Source: Maratus speciosus (lineage: Eukaryota; Arthropoda; Arachnida; Araneae; Salticidae). From it: a stretch of 64,000 bases of DNA. The stretch spans positions 593,019,038-593,083,037 of the forward strand of contig OZ010786.1 in NCBI GenBank assembly GCA_963932465.1, written 5' to 3'. The notes beneath the pieces were generated by a model. The model was not told the origin of the DNA and did no database searches. It was given only the letters and a program-made list of their open reading frames with translations. This document shows, one piece after another, positions 1 through 12,322 of the stretch. Positions within the stretch are counted from its first letter, which is position 1. Each line of letters starts with the position of its first letter. The translations under genes and the position numbers were made by a program.

Positions 1-99
1 GATGCACTGGACACCACTAGTTTTATAAAGTTTTCTTCTCCTTATCTAATCAGAGAATTTCCAGCTATTTATGAAAGCTGAAAAAGGTATTCAATTTTA

Positions 100-429
100 G
101 TGGTAGGAAGAGCACCCCCCCCCCCTCTGCTTACGTCACTGCTGCTGATCAGAATGTAATTCCGATTGAACAATTAACAGAATAACGCAGCGATTCCATA
201 AAAAGCATAAAATAATTTGGAATGCGAATACGAATCTTTCTGACATGCATATGGGTGTCTAGTAGCTAGAAGGGGGAGTTCGCTCACCCGCAAAAAAAGT
301 GACACATCTCGAGAAAAGTAAATTTCACAGAAGAGATAAAAGTACATGTGCATAATTTTCCTATAACATGAAATTATATCACTTAGCTCTGCATGCAGGA
401 ATAAAAACATACATAAAAGCATAAAATCC
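100..429. repeat. Fragment of duplicated segment, empty target site
   Basis: About 147-260 aligns by eye with the two flanks of the palindromic element at 8809-9743. The run around 147-173 matches 8780-8808 and the run from 178 matches 9744 onward. The TTAA at 174-177 is therefore the uninterrupted target of that insertion. No gene is visible. A poly(C) tract lies at about 115-125. Confidence 0.6.
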
Positions 430-1185
430 TTAAGGAGTCTGGTACCTTTTAAACGCGTCGAAAATTAACGAAAAACTTCAAAGTTTGGATTAGTATATCT
501 TCAAAATCTTTTTATGTGTAAACATGAAATTTTGGATATTGATTAAACAGATTGTGCTTTGTAATATGCTACTATTAGAAATTTATTAGCCTTTTACAGG
601 ATTTGTGTATTATTGAAATCAAAATAGCTCTTTTTTTTACTCCATATGTAATTGCGCGCATGATATCTTGAGAAAGTTTGTATGGATTGTCATGAAATTT
701 GGTAAAAATACTAAACAAATATGTGTGTTTAAAATGAACTACTTTTAAGTGTTTACTGTGGTAATACTTTTAGTTATGACTATTTTTATTCATTAAAAAT
801 ATAAAAAAAAATATTTTTCTTTAAAAAAAAATATTTTTTTAATAGAATTAATGAAATAATTTTGGCCAAAGAGTAGTTCATTTTAAACACACTTATATGT
901 TTAGTATCTTTACCAAATTTCATGACAATCCATACATACTTTCTCACGATATCATGCGCGCAATGACTTATGGGGTAAAAAAAAGAGCTATTTTGATTTC
1001 AACAGTACACAAATTCTGTAAAAAGCTAATAAATTTCTAATGACAGCATATTAGAAAGCATAGTCTGTTTAATCGATATCCAAAATTTCATGTTTATACA
1101 TAAAAAGGTTTTGAAGATAGACTAATTCAAACTTTGAATTTTTTCGTTAAATTCCGTCGCGTTTAAAAGGTACAAGACCCCTTAA
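430..1185. mobile_element. Palindromic TTAA foldback element, copy 1
   Basis: Two arms of about 350 bp are near-perfect inverted copies. The ends read TTAAGGAGTCTGGTACC and GGTACAAGACCCCTTAA. The element carries no coding sequence. It is bounded by TTAA (430-433 and 1182-1185), and the outermost base runs start GGRGTC rather than the CCC typical of piggyBac. A second copy lies at 8809-9743. The TTAA at 543-546 is the empty site of the small element nested in copy 2. A transcript would form a long imperfect double strand. Confidence 0.75.
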
Positions 1186-1239
1186 GAATAAAGACATGGT
1201 ATGAGGTTTCTGGGGTTGGGAATTTTACTTCCCCACACA

Positions 1240-2574
1240 CACTGTAAAAAAAAAATTCCGCAAAGTTCCTGGGAAAAAATGGGCAGCTGAGTTGCCCATT
1301 ATTTCCAAAAAACATTGCTTGAAAATGCCTGGAACTTTACTGTATATGTTAAAAACTTTCTACAGAAATGCCAGTAAGTTTCCTGCGAAATACCAGGAAT
1401 ATTTCTGTTGAAAGCAAAACATTACTGACATTTCACAGCATGCGGGATCCGCAGACGATTTTTACATTTCCAGTTGACAATTTTCGCTTTAATCATTATT
1501 TGTTAGAATGAAAAAATATTTTGAAATTGACATCAAAATTATTATTTATAATTTACACGAAAAAATAAATTTTCAGTTAAAATTCAATAAAGTAAATATA
1601 TATGTGATATATTGTTTCTGAACTTTGCTTAAAATATAAAAATATATAAATGTAAATAATAATTAGAAAGAAAATCTAGACATAAAATATTTTGGATTTT
1701 CGTCAGTAATTATGTTAGTTTACAAGTTAGATAAAATACATATAAATTTTCATGAAAAAAAAAAAACCTAAACGTAATTGTATATTTTTTCTGAAAAAAA
1801 AAATTCAAATTTGCAGCAATTCAAAGTGTAAAATATATGTCAAATTTAAATCAAATTGTAATAAAGTGTTAAAATATAAAATTAATTAAAAAAGAAAAAA
1901 AAAAGTCAAGAGGTAGCATCGAACTCGGGCCGTACGGGTGGCGTGCGAGCTTTCTGCGTCCAGACCACGAAAGACACGTTGAGGGCTGCAAACTAATGGG
2001 TATTTGAAACGTATGCTAAAACTCGGCATCTAATTTCTGAAAATCTAAGGCCCATTTGAAGAAATCTTTTCACAAGAATAATTAGAGATAAGAACTCTAA
2101 AACATACTTTAAATTAATCAAAATCGGTGAGAATCATATTTGATGGTCCCCTGGTTAATGGAGATCCAAATAATAGGTGTATTTTTTTTACACAGTCTGC
2201 TCGTTAAAGATTCCACAGACAAATACGAGAGATAATCTCTTAGCGATGTCACAGAGGTATTGTATTTTCATCTGAATTGTCTTGACAATAGAGATGTAAA
2301 GGATTATGTCGTCTATTGATTTATTTGCATTCCATATTGATTTTTTTACATTCATTTAAGGAATTCGTTTTCGACACTCGCGCGCGAGCAACCGATTATA
2401 GCAAAAAAATAATAAATGGCGGCCGCAGCGTTTTGCTGTTTCCAACTTTTGTTCAGGAACGTTTCAGATAAGAAAACCAGAATTTCACAGGAAAGAGCTA
2501 AATTATTCTGAAAACCCGAGAAAAGGCGAAACGTTCCTGGATTTTACATGGAACGTTACCATTTTTTTACAGTG
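1240..2574. mobile_element. Candidate non-autonomous DNA element
   Basis: The left end CACTGTAAAAAAA and the right end TTTTTTTACAGTG are inverted copies. A looser inverted match follows, in which both ends carry GTTCCTGG-like blocks. The interior is AT-rich, has no ORF of note and holds a tRNA-like patch at 1912-1970. I found no clear target-site duplication, so the boundaries and superfamily are inferred from the terminal repeat alone. Confidence 0.4.
1912..1970 (-). other. Degenerate tRNA-like (SINE-head-like) patch
   Basis: The minus strand reads an A-box-like TGGTCTGGACGCAG (plus 1956-1969) and, about 30 bases on, a B-box-like GAGTTCGATGC (plus about 1916-1928). Its GC content is well above its surroundings. 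The cloverleaf is not convincing, so it is more likely a SINE head than a tRNA gene. Confidence 0.3.
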
Positions 2575-2576
2575 CA

Positions 2577-3014
2577 ATCCGCCCCTCTTCTGTGGTCACA
2601 AATGGACACACAGCTTAATAAAGTGATTTTCCGTATAATTACACTTATGGGAACTCTTTGTGTAGCAAGATGCACCTATGGCAGACCTGTTTGTGGAATA
2701 AAACGCAAAATAATTTTTTGCGAGATGTGTCTCTTTTATTGTGGGTGAGCGATATATTCTAATTTAGAACAGCGTATGTCTTGTAGTTTATTTGTAAAAG
2801 TTTCGAAATTTCAGAAGATATTTTTTGAACCCCCAGTACTTATAAAATAATTGAATCTCTACTTATTATTATGTGAAGTAAGATTTTTTTAAACCATTTG
2901 GAAAAAATGGTTATTGTCCTCTGTCAGGGTAGGAAATCAAAAACATATCTGAAGCTTTTTATTAGTTGAATCCGCATTTTATTTGTTTTCTGATTGGTCT
3001 ATACAGTAATCTGT
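2577..3014. other. No gene seen
   Basis: AT-rich sequence with short ORFs in both directions and no recognisable domain, repeat end or RNA. Confidence 0.6.
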
Positions 3015-3465
3015 ATTTTCCCTCTACTTTCAACAGAGATGGATACTTCTGTTGCCACTATGACAAAATGTAATAAAAACTACAAAAAAAATTAATAACT
3101 GAGAAACAAATTGAGATACAGCTTTCAAACAAATTGCATTTAAAAGTATATTTTTTTCTGTATATGACGGTGTAAAAAGTAATATTGTGGGATGTTTAGA
3201 AGTTTAAGAATGAAATTTCATTAAAAATTGGTCCAGGAATATTAATGTTTAATCCATGGCGTACGTAATGTATGACCTGCTGCGTAGAAGTTTAAAAATT
3301 TACAGTACCGAAAATTGTAAAACTGAAATTTCTTTTAAAATTTCTTCATGATGTGTCCAGGAATGTTAATGTTTAATTCATGGCGTACGTAATGTATGAT
3401 CAACTCCATGCGATTTTTTATGTCTTAAATTTTAGTCTTCGAAAAAATCATTTTCCAAATGGTTG

Positions 3466-3505
<40 letters not shown>

Positions 3506-3900
3506 TAAACATATTTTGAAAATGCTCTCATATATTAGAATGTTCAAGTTTTTGAAACCTGAAATACGGTGCCATAGATAATACATTTTAATTAATTCTA
3601 ATGAAGCATTTTATTAAAAAAAGTAACACAAAAGAAAAAAAAAAAGAAAACAAGAGCTTTTAAGCACGTATCACAAAAAACTTTTATATCACGCTATTAA
3701 ATCTGGTATTTACTTTTTTCTGTTCAGTTTATTTCAGGCACGTTCAAATTCCATTCTGCGCCTCATAAACTATTTTCCTTCAATTTTCTCATCAAATTTA
3801 AATATTTATAGAATTTAAGCTAAAGGAATTCTTAAATTAAAAACTAAATCTAAAATAAACTATGCAGAAGTTTGATTTCTTGATCAGCATGTAAAAAAGA
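3015..3900. repeat. Segmental duplicate, block A
   Basis: By eye, 3015-3200 aligns with 8190-8385, and 3560-3900 aligns with 10010-10560 (shared runs such as TTTATTTCAGGCACG and AAAGGAATTCTT). The order is preserved, but the second copy carries large insertions. Within block A, a unit containing CATGGCGTACGTAATGTATG repeats at about 3258 and 3381, a local tandem duplication of about 125 bp. A poly(T) tract follows at 3471-3504. No gene is seen. Confidence 0.6.
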
Positions 3901-4301
3901 AATTGATGATATTAAATATTTTTATAAATATTTTATTGATGTAATAGCACATTGCCGGAAAGATATTTCGAATTTCTGTCCAAGATAAATTGTTTTATTA
4001 GCTTACGTACTTAACGTTTACTTAAAATAAATGCATATTTCACAAGGACAGAAAACACGCAATATTTCGAACTTTTTGTTAATACGAACTACTCACAAAA
4101 TTTCGAAAATTTTGCTTTAGAACTAATGTAATGATGGAACATCTGTGTACCAGGGATCCGATGGCGTTATTATACTATAATATTTTTTCTGATTAATTTA
4201 ATCGCAAAAATTCCGTCATTAAAGTTAGAAAGGAACATACTACTTAAATTTAGTGGTGACAAGCAGTTCGCTGCTATTCCATCAATCCCGTTGTTTTAAA
4301 T
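3901..4301. other. No gene seen
   Basis: AT-rich sequence with no recognised feature. Confidence 0.6.
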
Positions 4302-4449
4302 CAGAGGTGTCCAATTGCGGCCCTTAGGATGTCACTAAAAATTAACACAAATTACTGCCTTTCCTAATCATCGAATCACTGATTTTGAAGAAGTCGACTA
4401 TTTCTTTAAAAAATTAGTGATATCCGACTGAGCATATTTGGGCACCCTG
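4302..4449. mobile_element. hAT-type MITE (148 bp)
   Basis: Ends are CAGAGGTGTCCAA and TTTGGGCACCCTG, a short inverted repeat of the CAG...CTG type seen in hAT elements. The flanking 8-mers are TTTTAAAT (4294-4301) and TTATAAAT (4450-4457), matching 7 of 8, as expected for a hAT 8-bp duplication. No coding capacity. Confidence 0.7.
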
Positions 4450-4507
4450 TTATAAATGGTTCGTTTATTCAAACATATTTTACATTATAACAATTATATA
4501 CATTACT

Positions 4508-5935
4508 AGGGGGCTCGGCCCCCTACGAGCTACGCTCGCCAACCCCCGTCCAGACACCGCAGGCTCTAAATGCACGCTAATTTGATCGGCTTTAAAAAGA
4601 TTTCGAAAGATTGAATTATAATTTAAAAAACAGTGGCGATCTCCCTATAAACGAATTTCTATTCATTTCTCATTGATTGGGGAATTTTAACGCCAAATCC
4701 GCTGCGGTACTACTTGATTATCCCGTCGACCAATTTCGCCAAATTATATAAATCGCCAAACCACTCGCCAAATTATACAAATTGACATCATTTTTATTTT
4801 AAATAACGAAAGAACAAATAAATTCGTACAACATTAATAAAAATACAAATAAAACGTCGAAATAAAAATAACTTGATGACGTAGACACGTGTAACAACAT
4901 TTCAAAATAAGCTAATATAAAAGGAATTAAGTAACAGAGTCTTTGTCTCCTGGTATTTTTTAACAAAGCGAAAAGAAAGTTCTTTTAAATGAGACATTTT
5001 AAATTAATCGTTTTTAATCTGACGTAATTTTTACCAAGCTATGCTTTCTCTTTTAAATAATCGCGTGAAAGTACTTTTGTTAGCAATGAAATATTATTTG
5101 CGGTTTCCTAACAAAAATAGTTGAAAATATCCTCTCAAAATATTAAATAAATGTCTAGCGCAATTTCTAAATTTAAACTTTTTTGCAATATTATTTTGTG
5201 TTCATTTTATGTAATAACTATAATATGACGTAAATATGACGTAATTTCTCCTAAGACTTCTAACGCATGTTAATGAATTTATTATTTTTCAATATCCTTT
5301 CTCTTTTAAAATTCACGTGTGTACTTTTTATGACGTAATTTTTAATAAGTTCCTGCTTTTTATACGCAACTATTTAATTCTAATTTGAAAGTTTTTTTTT
5401 TCCTGTTTATAATAGTCACGTGTAAATAAATTTTTAATTTGAAGAGCAAACATTATTGCTTGCGCTTTTTATACAGTTGGCAACAGTTTAAATTAGTACA
5501 ATTTTCTGAAATCTGTAAAAAATATCTCTAGAAATGCTGAAAATTTGAATTTAAAACAGAAATAAAACCTGAAAAAAAGAGTCAAAATAAAAAAATTAAT
5601 GCAATCTGCACTCCGGCAAATTCTAACGCATAAAATGATCTAAAAATGATTACACTGCCATGTATAGTTTTTGCTGCTATAAAACTTTTTTAGTGGAACG
5701 ATTTTGTCCAACTTTAGCATTAAATATCTCTTAAAATAGTTCTTCGATTTGAAAACTGTCTGCATCAGCGTGTTTATTAAACATTTCTGTATAAAACCAC
5801 TGATTTTCATATTTTTGTATGCATTATTTTTCTCAATATTAACGAAGAAAGACCTCCGGTCACAAAAATTTCAAAACCGGCGGCGGCGGCGGCGGTGACA
5901 GCGGTAGTTACTTTTTTTTAGAATAGAGAGATAAT
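4508..5935. repeat. Unclassified element with GC-rich hairpin end
   Basis: A GC-rich hairpin (GGGGGCTCGGCCCCC, 4509-4523) is followed by sequence that is GC-rich for this window, then about 1.2 kb of AT-rich DNA, and finally a (CGG)n run at about 5877-5895 with TTTAGAATAGAGAGAT near 5920-5935. The two GC-rich ends around an AT-rich body suggest one mobile unit. The limits are inferred and I cannot name the family. Confidence 0.3.
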
Positions 5936-6933
5936 AGCATAATGTAAATACATATGTTACATATAATACATAATATAAATTATAAACATTATAACTTCGG
6001 TTATTTCTGATTAAAAAGCTTAATATCGTGATTTTTTTCTTTTATAAAGAATATGTTTTGACTTTTCTAGAAAATGTTAAATCTCTTTTTTATTTGTTTA
6101 TTTAAAATCATTATATCGTTTATTCATTTGTGATAATAAGCTACAGCAAAATTTAAAAATTGTGATCAGTAGACGATAAAACAACTATCATCTTTAACAA
6201 TTCTCAAGAAAAATCTTTCATTGATGCAATCATAATTTATAAATCTCTTATTCAAATGCAGCCTTCAATAGGCAAAAAGTTATACTTTTTTTTTTCAAAT
6301 AAAAAGAGCGGTTGTAAAATATTGAACTAACAATTTACAACAAAATTTCTTAAACAAGTTTTTTAAAAAATATGTATATTCCATATAAAGTAAAATCTGT
6401 CAAAATAGATCTTTTACATAATATAATCCCGGTTTAAATGGAAAAAAATTCGAGCAACTTTGACAAGAATACCATGAATTTATACCTTCTAAGGTGGAAG
6501 TCTTAGTTAAAACGAATTTTTCCAATGCACTTGTGAATTCGTAACAACAGGTTTAACTGCATATTTCATAGAAACGTATCAATGCGTGTTACGTTTATAA
6601 GTCAAACTCCAGTGCGGACTGTTATATATCTTACTTATTTTATTTTCTTCAATTTATTAAAATAGTGCATGATCAATTTGCAAGTGTAACATCGCATGGT
6701 AGATGAAATTCTTGTAGTAAAACTACACACTTCGATATCGACCATGGTATTATACATAGAATAAACGGGAAACGAGGATTTTATTACCAGCTCACAGGCT
6801 GATAATGAGTCAAAAATAATTTTGCTTTAGAGAAATTTGTAATACCGTCAAGACGCTCATTTCTTTAGCATAAATAATCCGAATATAAATATGATTAACA
6901 TTTTTCGGAACAAGCACTTGTGGTTCTGCAGCG
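5936..6933. other. No gene seen
   Basis: About 1 kb of AT-rich DNA without a recognisable ORF, repeat end or RNA gene. Confidence 0.6.
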
Positions 6934-7397
6934 TTAACTCTGAAATGTCGGGTGTTGCTTTTCGGAAACATACCCAATTTAGGTTCTAAAATACTATTAG
7001 AATAATATTGAAGCTATAATGCCTAATGTTGCCAATAAAATACCTTCTGAAAATATTATTAAATCGACTTTGAACATGTAGATGGCAACACTTGTGCTGT
7101 TTAATAATAAAAATGGATTTATATTTTCTATTGTTGCTATATGTTCTTTTTGTTTTGTTTGGAAGCATGCGAAATACCCTATTTTGTTCTGCCGTGAGCA
7201 AGTAAAATTCCTTTCTTATTATAATTCCTCAAATTCTTGTGTGTTTAATATTATAGAATTTTATCAAGGAAAATATTTTTTTCAAATAAAGACCAGAATT
7301 GATTTTTTAAAGTATTTTTCCCATGATTTATTTAAAAAATGAAAGCCGTAAAACATTATTACATTGATATTTGAAAAGTCAGGCATTTAAGGGTTAA
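6934..7397 (+). mobile_element. TTAA element, 'AAATGCC' family, copy 1
   Basis: Flanked by TTAA at 6934-6937 and 7394-7397. The ends are CTCTGAAATGTCGGGTG and CAGGCATTTAAGGG, a decayed version of the CCCTTAAATGCC inverted repeat seen in copy 2 (22350-22868). The interior aligns with copy 2 for nearly its whole length, but copy 2 has about 50 extra bases. Short ORFs on both strands are not conserved between copies. CCC termini plus TTAA fit a piggyBac-type MITE. Confidence 0.75.
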
Positions 7398-7404
7398 ATT
7401 CTCA

Positions 7405-7632
7405 CCGAAATTTTCGGCATATTTTACTCAAAAATAAAGAAAAGCAATTAATTGCACAACACTGCGACGATTCGAAGATTTTGGCCGAGAAACCCGGAAC
7501 CTATTTGCCTTTTATAACATTTTTATATTAAAATTATAAAAGTAACATTTTAATAAAAGTTTCTGGTATAAATCTTTATTAAAATTAGCTGTGATATAAT
7601 ATATCCAACAGCCCCTCAAAAGGATAAGAAGG
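7405..7632 (-). mobile_element. Degenerate copy of 210-bp TTAA family
   Basis: Reading on the minus strand, the block around 7560-7620 (TATAATATATCC, then AGCCCCTCAAAAGG) and the CACCGAAATTTTCGG near 7404 match the reverse copy at 63514-63725. About 40 extra bases disrupt the middle. It abuts the element at 6934-7397. Confidence 0.4.
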
Positions 7633-8189
7633 GTGTGCCAATATATTTACCAAATAAAGCACCAATGTTAAGTGAAACCAGAAAACAGGAATTCTGCTCT
7701 TTCAGAATTGAGTGTCCCCCCGATGAAAAAAAAATATATGTATATAAATGTAGATAGTTCAAAACATATTTCAGTTTTAACACTTAAAACACACGCTTTT
7801 ATTTTATATAAAATGACGTCATCCGCATCCGCTGAAGAATTCTTCATTTATGATCTAGTCTGAAACAACATCTACAGTAAAGTACGAATAGGACGTCACT
7901 ATCGCTGAATAACACACAAATCAAAAAAAAAAAAAAAAAAAAAAAAAGAGATGTCATTCAAGAAACTTGACAAAAAAAGATGGGCTATTTAATGATTCAT
8001 ATGCCTTCGTTTGTATAGATTATTACTATTAGTTAAAATTAATACTTAAAATTAAATTTGGTTTATAATAGCTCCATGTTTTATCAGAAATCATTCATTT
8101 ATATTTTTTCAAAATAGCACGTATTTTAATGACATTTTTTAAAGTTGTTATGGGAAAATGGCAACAAAAAGATATAATTACTATTTTCC
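7633..8189. other. No gene seen; poly(A) tract
   Basis: Contains a short ORF (7672-7863) with no recognisable domain and a poly(A) tract at about 7923-7947. Confidence 0.6.
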
Positions 8190-8808
8190 AACTATTTTTA
8201 CTTTATTTTCTACAGAAATGATTTGCCAACATTAAACAAAAGGCGCTGAAAACTACAGATAAATTAATATCTCAAAAGTAAATTGAGATGCAGTTTTTAA
8301 ACAAATTTCATTTAAGCGTACTTTTTATTCCCAATACGACGATATAAAAATTGAAAATCTGCGATGCTTTGGAGTTTAAAAAATTGCAGTAGAGATTAAC
8401 TGTACAGTGATACTTCTGCTTTGTTTTACAGCTGGATTATATAACGGGACATTATTTTTTAGAGACGACATTTTAATAGCTGGGAGAAAGAAATAGCATA
8501 CGGGGGGGAGGGGCTAATAATCTATAGGCTGGTACTACAATTTTAAGAGACTTTAGAAAACAGCCAGGTACAGCACTCGATTCTGCATTCTTGCAACACT
8601 AAAGGGACTAAATACGTGTAGAGAACGGAATTCAAAATATGTAATATCGAATAATGCGCACTTTTGTGTTATTCATTACGGTGTTCGTCCAAGAAGAGAG
8701 CTTTTGCTTTACCGAATTTTATTTTCTAACACGAAATCGTTTAAAAATGTTTGAAGACTTTCTGAGAGGAAAAGTTTGCTGATTAGTATGCATTATCCGA
8801 TTGGGCAA

Positions 8809-9743
8809 TTAAGGGGTCTTGTACCTTTTAAACGCGATGAAAAAATTGAAAGTTTGAACTAGTCTATCTTCAAAATCTTTGTATGTAGAATCATGAAATT
8901 TTGAATATTGATTAACCCTAGAACTACCGGAAATTTTACTCAAGTTTTATAAAAACATTCTACACCAGAATTTTTACTTAAAACTATTTAATTTGTTTAT
9001 TTAACTTATTATTGTCTGATTTATACATTTAGTTTGTTTTGAAGAAATTTCTGGTTTGAATAAATATTTTGAATGTACATGTCGGGTCCATTGGACCCTT
9101 CTGGTAGACAGAGGGTTAAACATATTGTATTTTGTAAAATGCTACCATTACAAATTGATTAGCATTTTACAGAAATTGTGTATTGTTGAAATAAAATAGC
9201 TCTTTTATTGCGCGAATGATATCTTGAGAACGTATGTATGGATTGTTATGAAATTTGGTATACATACTAAGAAAATATGTGTGTTTATAATGACCTACAT
9301 TTAAGTATTTACTTTGGTATTATTTTTAGTTATGACAATTTTTATTGATTAAAAAATGTAAAATTTTGATTTTTTTTACAAAAATATATTTTTTACATAA
9401 TGAAATAACTTTGACATAGGAGTTAATCATTAAGAAAAAATACACATATGCTTATAATATATATCAGATTCCAAGACAATCCATTCATACGTTCTCAAGA
9501 TATCATGAGCACAATGACTTACGGAGTGAAAAAAAGAACTGTTTTAATTTCATCAATACACAAATTCTGCGAACGACTAGTCAGTTTCTAGTGGTATTAT
9601 ATTAAAAAGCATAATCCGTTAATTCATGTCAAAAATAGTCAAAATCTCATGTTTATACAAAAAAATTAATGAAGATAAACTAATTCAAACTTTCAATGGT
9701 TTTGTTGATTTTCGACGAATTTAAAAGGTACAAGACCCATTAA
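8809..9743. mobile_element. Palindromic TTAA foldback element, copy 2
   Basis: Same family as 430-1185, with ends TTAAGGGGTCTTGTACC and GGTACAAGACCCATTAA. The flanking TTAA (8809-8812 and 9740-9743) is present once at 174-177 in the uninterrupted homologous segment. The left arm is split by a 200-bp element at 8912-9119. No coding sequence. Confidence 0.8.
8912..9119 (+). mobile_element. piggyBac-like MITE, 'CTAGAAC' family, nested
   Basis: A 200-bp core with TTAA on both sides (8912-8915 and 9116-9119). It starts CCCTAGAAC and ends AGAGGG. The same position in copy 1 of the host palindrome (543-546) has a single TTAA and no insert. The CCCTAGAA start resembles the canonical piggyBac terminus. 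Related copies are at 29854-30062, 31784-31974 and 45878-46086. No coding capacity. Confidence 0.85.
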
Positions 9744-10733
9744 TAAAATAATGCAGCTATTTCGTAATAATCGTACTATAATTTGGCATACGGAAACGAG
9801 TGTTCGTGAACATGATTAAATATGCACATGTTTAATCATGTGCATTTGAAAACATGCGTATGTTCACAGTTGGAGGAGGGCAGTTGGCTGATTTGTTATC
9901 ATATGAGTTTAGGAGTTCCTTTTGCAAATGCATTTTCAAAATGTTATGAAATAAAAAAAAAAAAACATTCAATTTACACAAATTGGACCCAGTAAGCTAA
10001 ATTACGCGTCCATAGAAAATACACCATAAGTAAAGTTAATGAAGCATTTTATTTTAAAAAAGAAAACAACAAATTTTAAAATACTTATCACAAAAAGCGT
10101 TTATATCGCGCTATGAACCCTTTCTGGCATGGTGGGTTAAATTCTGTCCCACTCAATTTTAATCCCCAATTGCCACAACGGCACCAGCATTTTCAAAAGT
10201 ATTTTTTGCCTTTTCGTTTATATGTGAAGAAAAGGTTTTAATTATTTTCAAATAAATTCGTTCGCAAGCCGTGGTGTCATTCAGTTATTTGAACATTTTA
10301 GCAACAGCCGTACTTTGAGTAGGAAAGTGTTAAATCGGTATTGTTTTTTTCTACTCAATTTATTTCAGGCACGTCTAAATTCAATTCTGCTCCTGATCAA
10401 TTATTTTTCCTTTAGTTTTCTTTTGAAATTTAAATATTTCTAGAATTTAAACAAAAGGAATTCTTGAAATGAAAATTAAATTTTAAAAGAAACTATCCAT
10501 AAGTTTTTTATGCATTTATTTATCAACATTTTAAAATATGAAAAATGGAACTTGATAATTTTTTAATATATTTATAAATATTTGATTCATATGATACTTT
10601 GAAATTTAGTTGAATATTTTATGTTTATGTTCAAGAGACGTAGTTTTAATAGCTTAACCTTCTGAGACCTTAAAATAACACCACAAATACACGTTCATTA
10701 TTTTTGAGCAAACAAAATGTCACCATAGATGAC

Positions 10734-10916
10734 CAGGGTTGCCAGTGGGCTACTATTTTGTATCCAGATTTCTTGATTTGCAACACTTTTTTCAAATGAT
10801 AAAATTCACTTTGTTTTCACCCTAATTAATATGTAATTATGTAAGGCGAATTTTACCATTTCAAATAAGTGGTGCCTATCAAGAAATATGAAAAAAATAG
10901 CCCACTGGCAACACTG
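10734..10916. mobile_element. hAT-type foldback MITE (183 bp), copy 1
   Basis: Nearly the whole length is an inverted repeat. The ends are CAGGGTTGCCAGTGGGCTA and TAGCCCACTGGCAACACTG. The flanking 8-mers TAGATGAC and CTGATGAC share six positions, consistent with an aged hAT duplication. A relative lies at 47374-47562. Confidence 0.7.
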
Positions 10917-10960
10917 CTGATGACTGAAAGAGCCACTTTTCTGAAATTGATACGTTAGGG

Positions 10961-11045
10961 CAGTGGTTCCCAAGCATCTGAGCTCGCGAAGCACTTTTTA
11001 AATCGAATTTCTGTGACGGAGCCCCTTTAGCTTACCGTACCCTAT
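10961..11045 (+). mobile_element. Solitary hAT-like terminus
   Basis: CAGTGGTTCCCAAGCA followed by a GC-richer stretch with CGGAGCCCC resembles the left end of hAT elements. I could not find the matching right end, so the extent is unknown. Confidence 0.35.
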
Positions 11046-11980
11046 ATTACATGGTAATGGTTTTTAGGCACATTGCTAGCGTGCGAATGAAAATGGATTG
11101 GATAATACTATAAACAACTGTGCATTGCACCAAGAATAAAATTATATTTTGAAACTTTTACCGTAATACTCAATATATTTTTTATTACCATCAATACAGA
11201 TAATATTATTAAAAGTTTATGTACTTAAAAAACCTCCAAATCTAAAGAAATCGTAACATTCGCCTTACAATTTCATTCTCAGCGTGACGAACAGTAACAC
11301 AAAAATGTCCGATGTAAAACATTTAAATGGATTGTTGTTCACAAATGTCTTAATTCCGATATAGCTGCTGGATTATTGCACGTGAATGTCTGATTCTGCA
11401 TTTAAGACTCTTGTATGTCGTATTGGTGGTTGCGTAAGACGAAAATTCTCAGATATATATCGTTAAGAAAGGTAGCAAATCTGATTTTGCTTTCTCATAC
11501 AATATGTTTTAAATTCATCTGACAATTAACATCAGAAATTAGACTTTGGTTTTGAAATAAGCAATCCTTTGAAATAAAAAAAATCTTTAGCACTAAATAT
11601 ATCGGGAATTGTATTCAAGTTTTTAAAAATATTCAACAACAGCATTTCTGTTAAAATGTATTTAACTTTTTTCTGTAGCATTTATATTTTGTTTTGATAA
11701 TTGTAGAAATTTCGTATTCGAATCATAATAAATATTTTCATTTAGAAATGGTGAAATGGCCAATAGTTGCTATGTTCAGTGTTAACTAACAATGGAATGC
11801 CGAATCAACGCGAACCTCGTATTTAGCTGATTATTTGAAACTAAAATTTTTATTCCTTTTTAGCAAGAAGGAATTAGTCTATATCATCCTTTTCTTTACA
11901 ATCCAAGCAAGACACATTTCCTTTTAAAAGATGACACTTTTGGAAAATGAATTGAAAAATATTCATTCTTATTGCAATGA
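11046..11980. other. No gene seen
   Basis: AT-rich DNA without a recognised feature. Confidence 0.55.
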
Positions 11981-12322
11981 GTGATTCATCTAATTCAGAT
12001 TTCAAAGAATAGTGGACAAATAGGCAGTTTGCATGTCCAGTCTTCATTATTTACTTTTTTTTCCAATTTGAAAGTTACGGCACTTCTACTACCACCACAA
12101 CTGCACGCAGTTTCAGTAAACGTGCAAACGCTCTTCCTCGAGATAACCATCTTACTGCCGTGTGCGAAGGAGGAAGGACGGTCGAAAGCTTCCAATATCT
12201 TCATATATAAGTTTAAAAAGTCCGCTTTTAAGTGTTTGCGAAATCATTTAGTTCACTTTTTAGTGGCACCATTCAACATTATCATGCGTTTAGAAGACAT
12301 TTTATCGGGGATAGAGCATTGA
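11981..12322 (+). CDS. Unrecognised 113-codon ORF
   Basis: This is one of the longest open frames outside recognisable transposons. The predicted product begins MIHLIQISKNSG and has a hydrophobic middle (around residues 25-60) and a basic C-terminal third. I recognise no domain. A 69-codon frame is open on the opposite strand over 11995-12204. The stretch 12070-12190 is distinctly GC-richer than its surroundings, which could mark an old exon or a transposon fragment on either strand. There is no promoter, splice context or homolog to support expression. A chance ORF remains likely. Confidence 0.12.
   Translation: MIHLIQISKNSGQIGSLHVQSSLFTFFSNLKVTALLLPPQLHAVSVNVQTLFLEITILLPCAKEEGRSKASNIFIYKFKKSAFKCLRNHLVHFLVAPFNIIMRLEDILSGIEH

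Larger units (their letters stand above)
8190..10560. repeat. Segmental duplicate, block B
   Basis: Second copy of the segment represented at 3015-3900, with 8700-8808 and 9744-9860 matching 100-260. It is longer because of insertions: the palindromic element 8809-9743 and an extra block at about 10130-10320. No coding sequence. Confidence 0.55.

Noticed and set aside
7082..7342. 86-codon ORF in the TTAA element
   Set aside because: The homologous copy at 22350-22868 breaks the frame, and no family was recognised.
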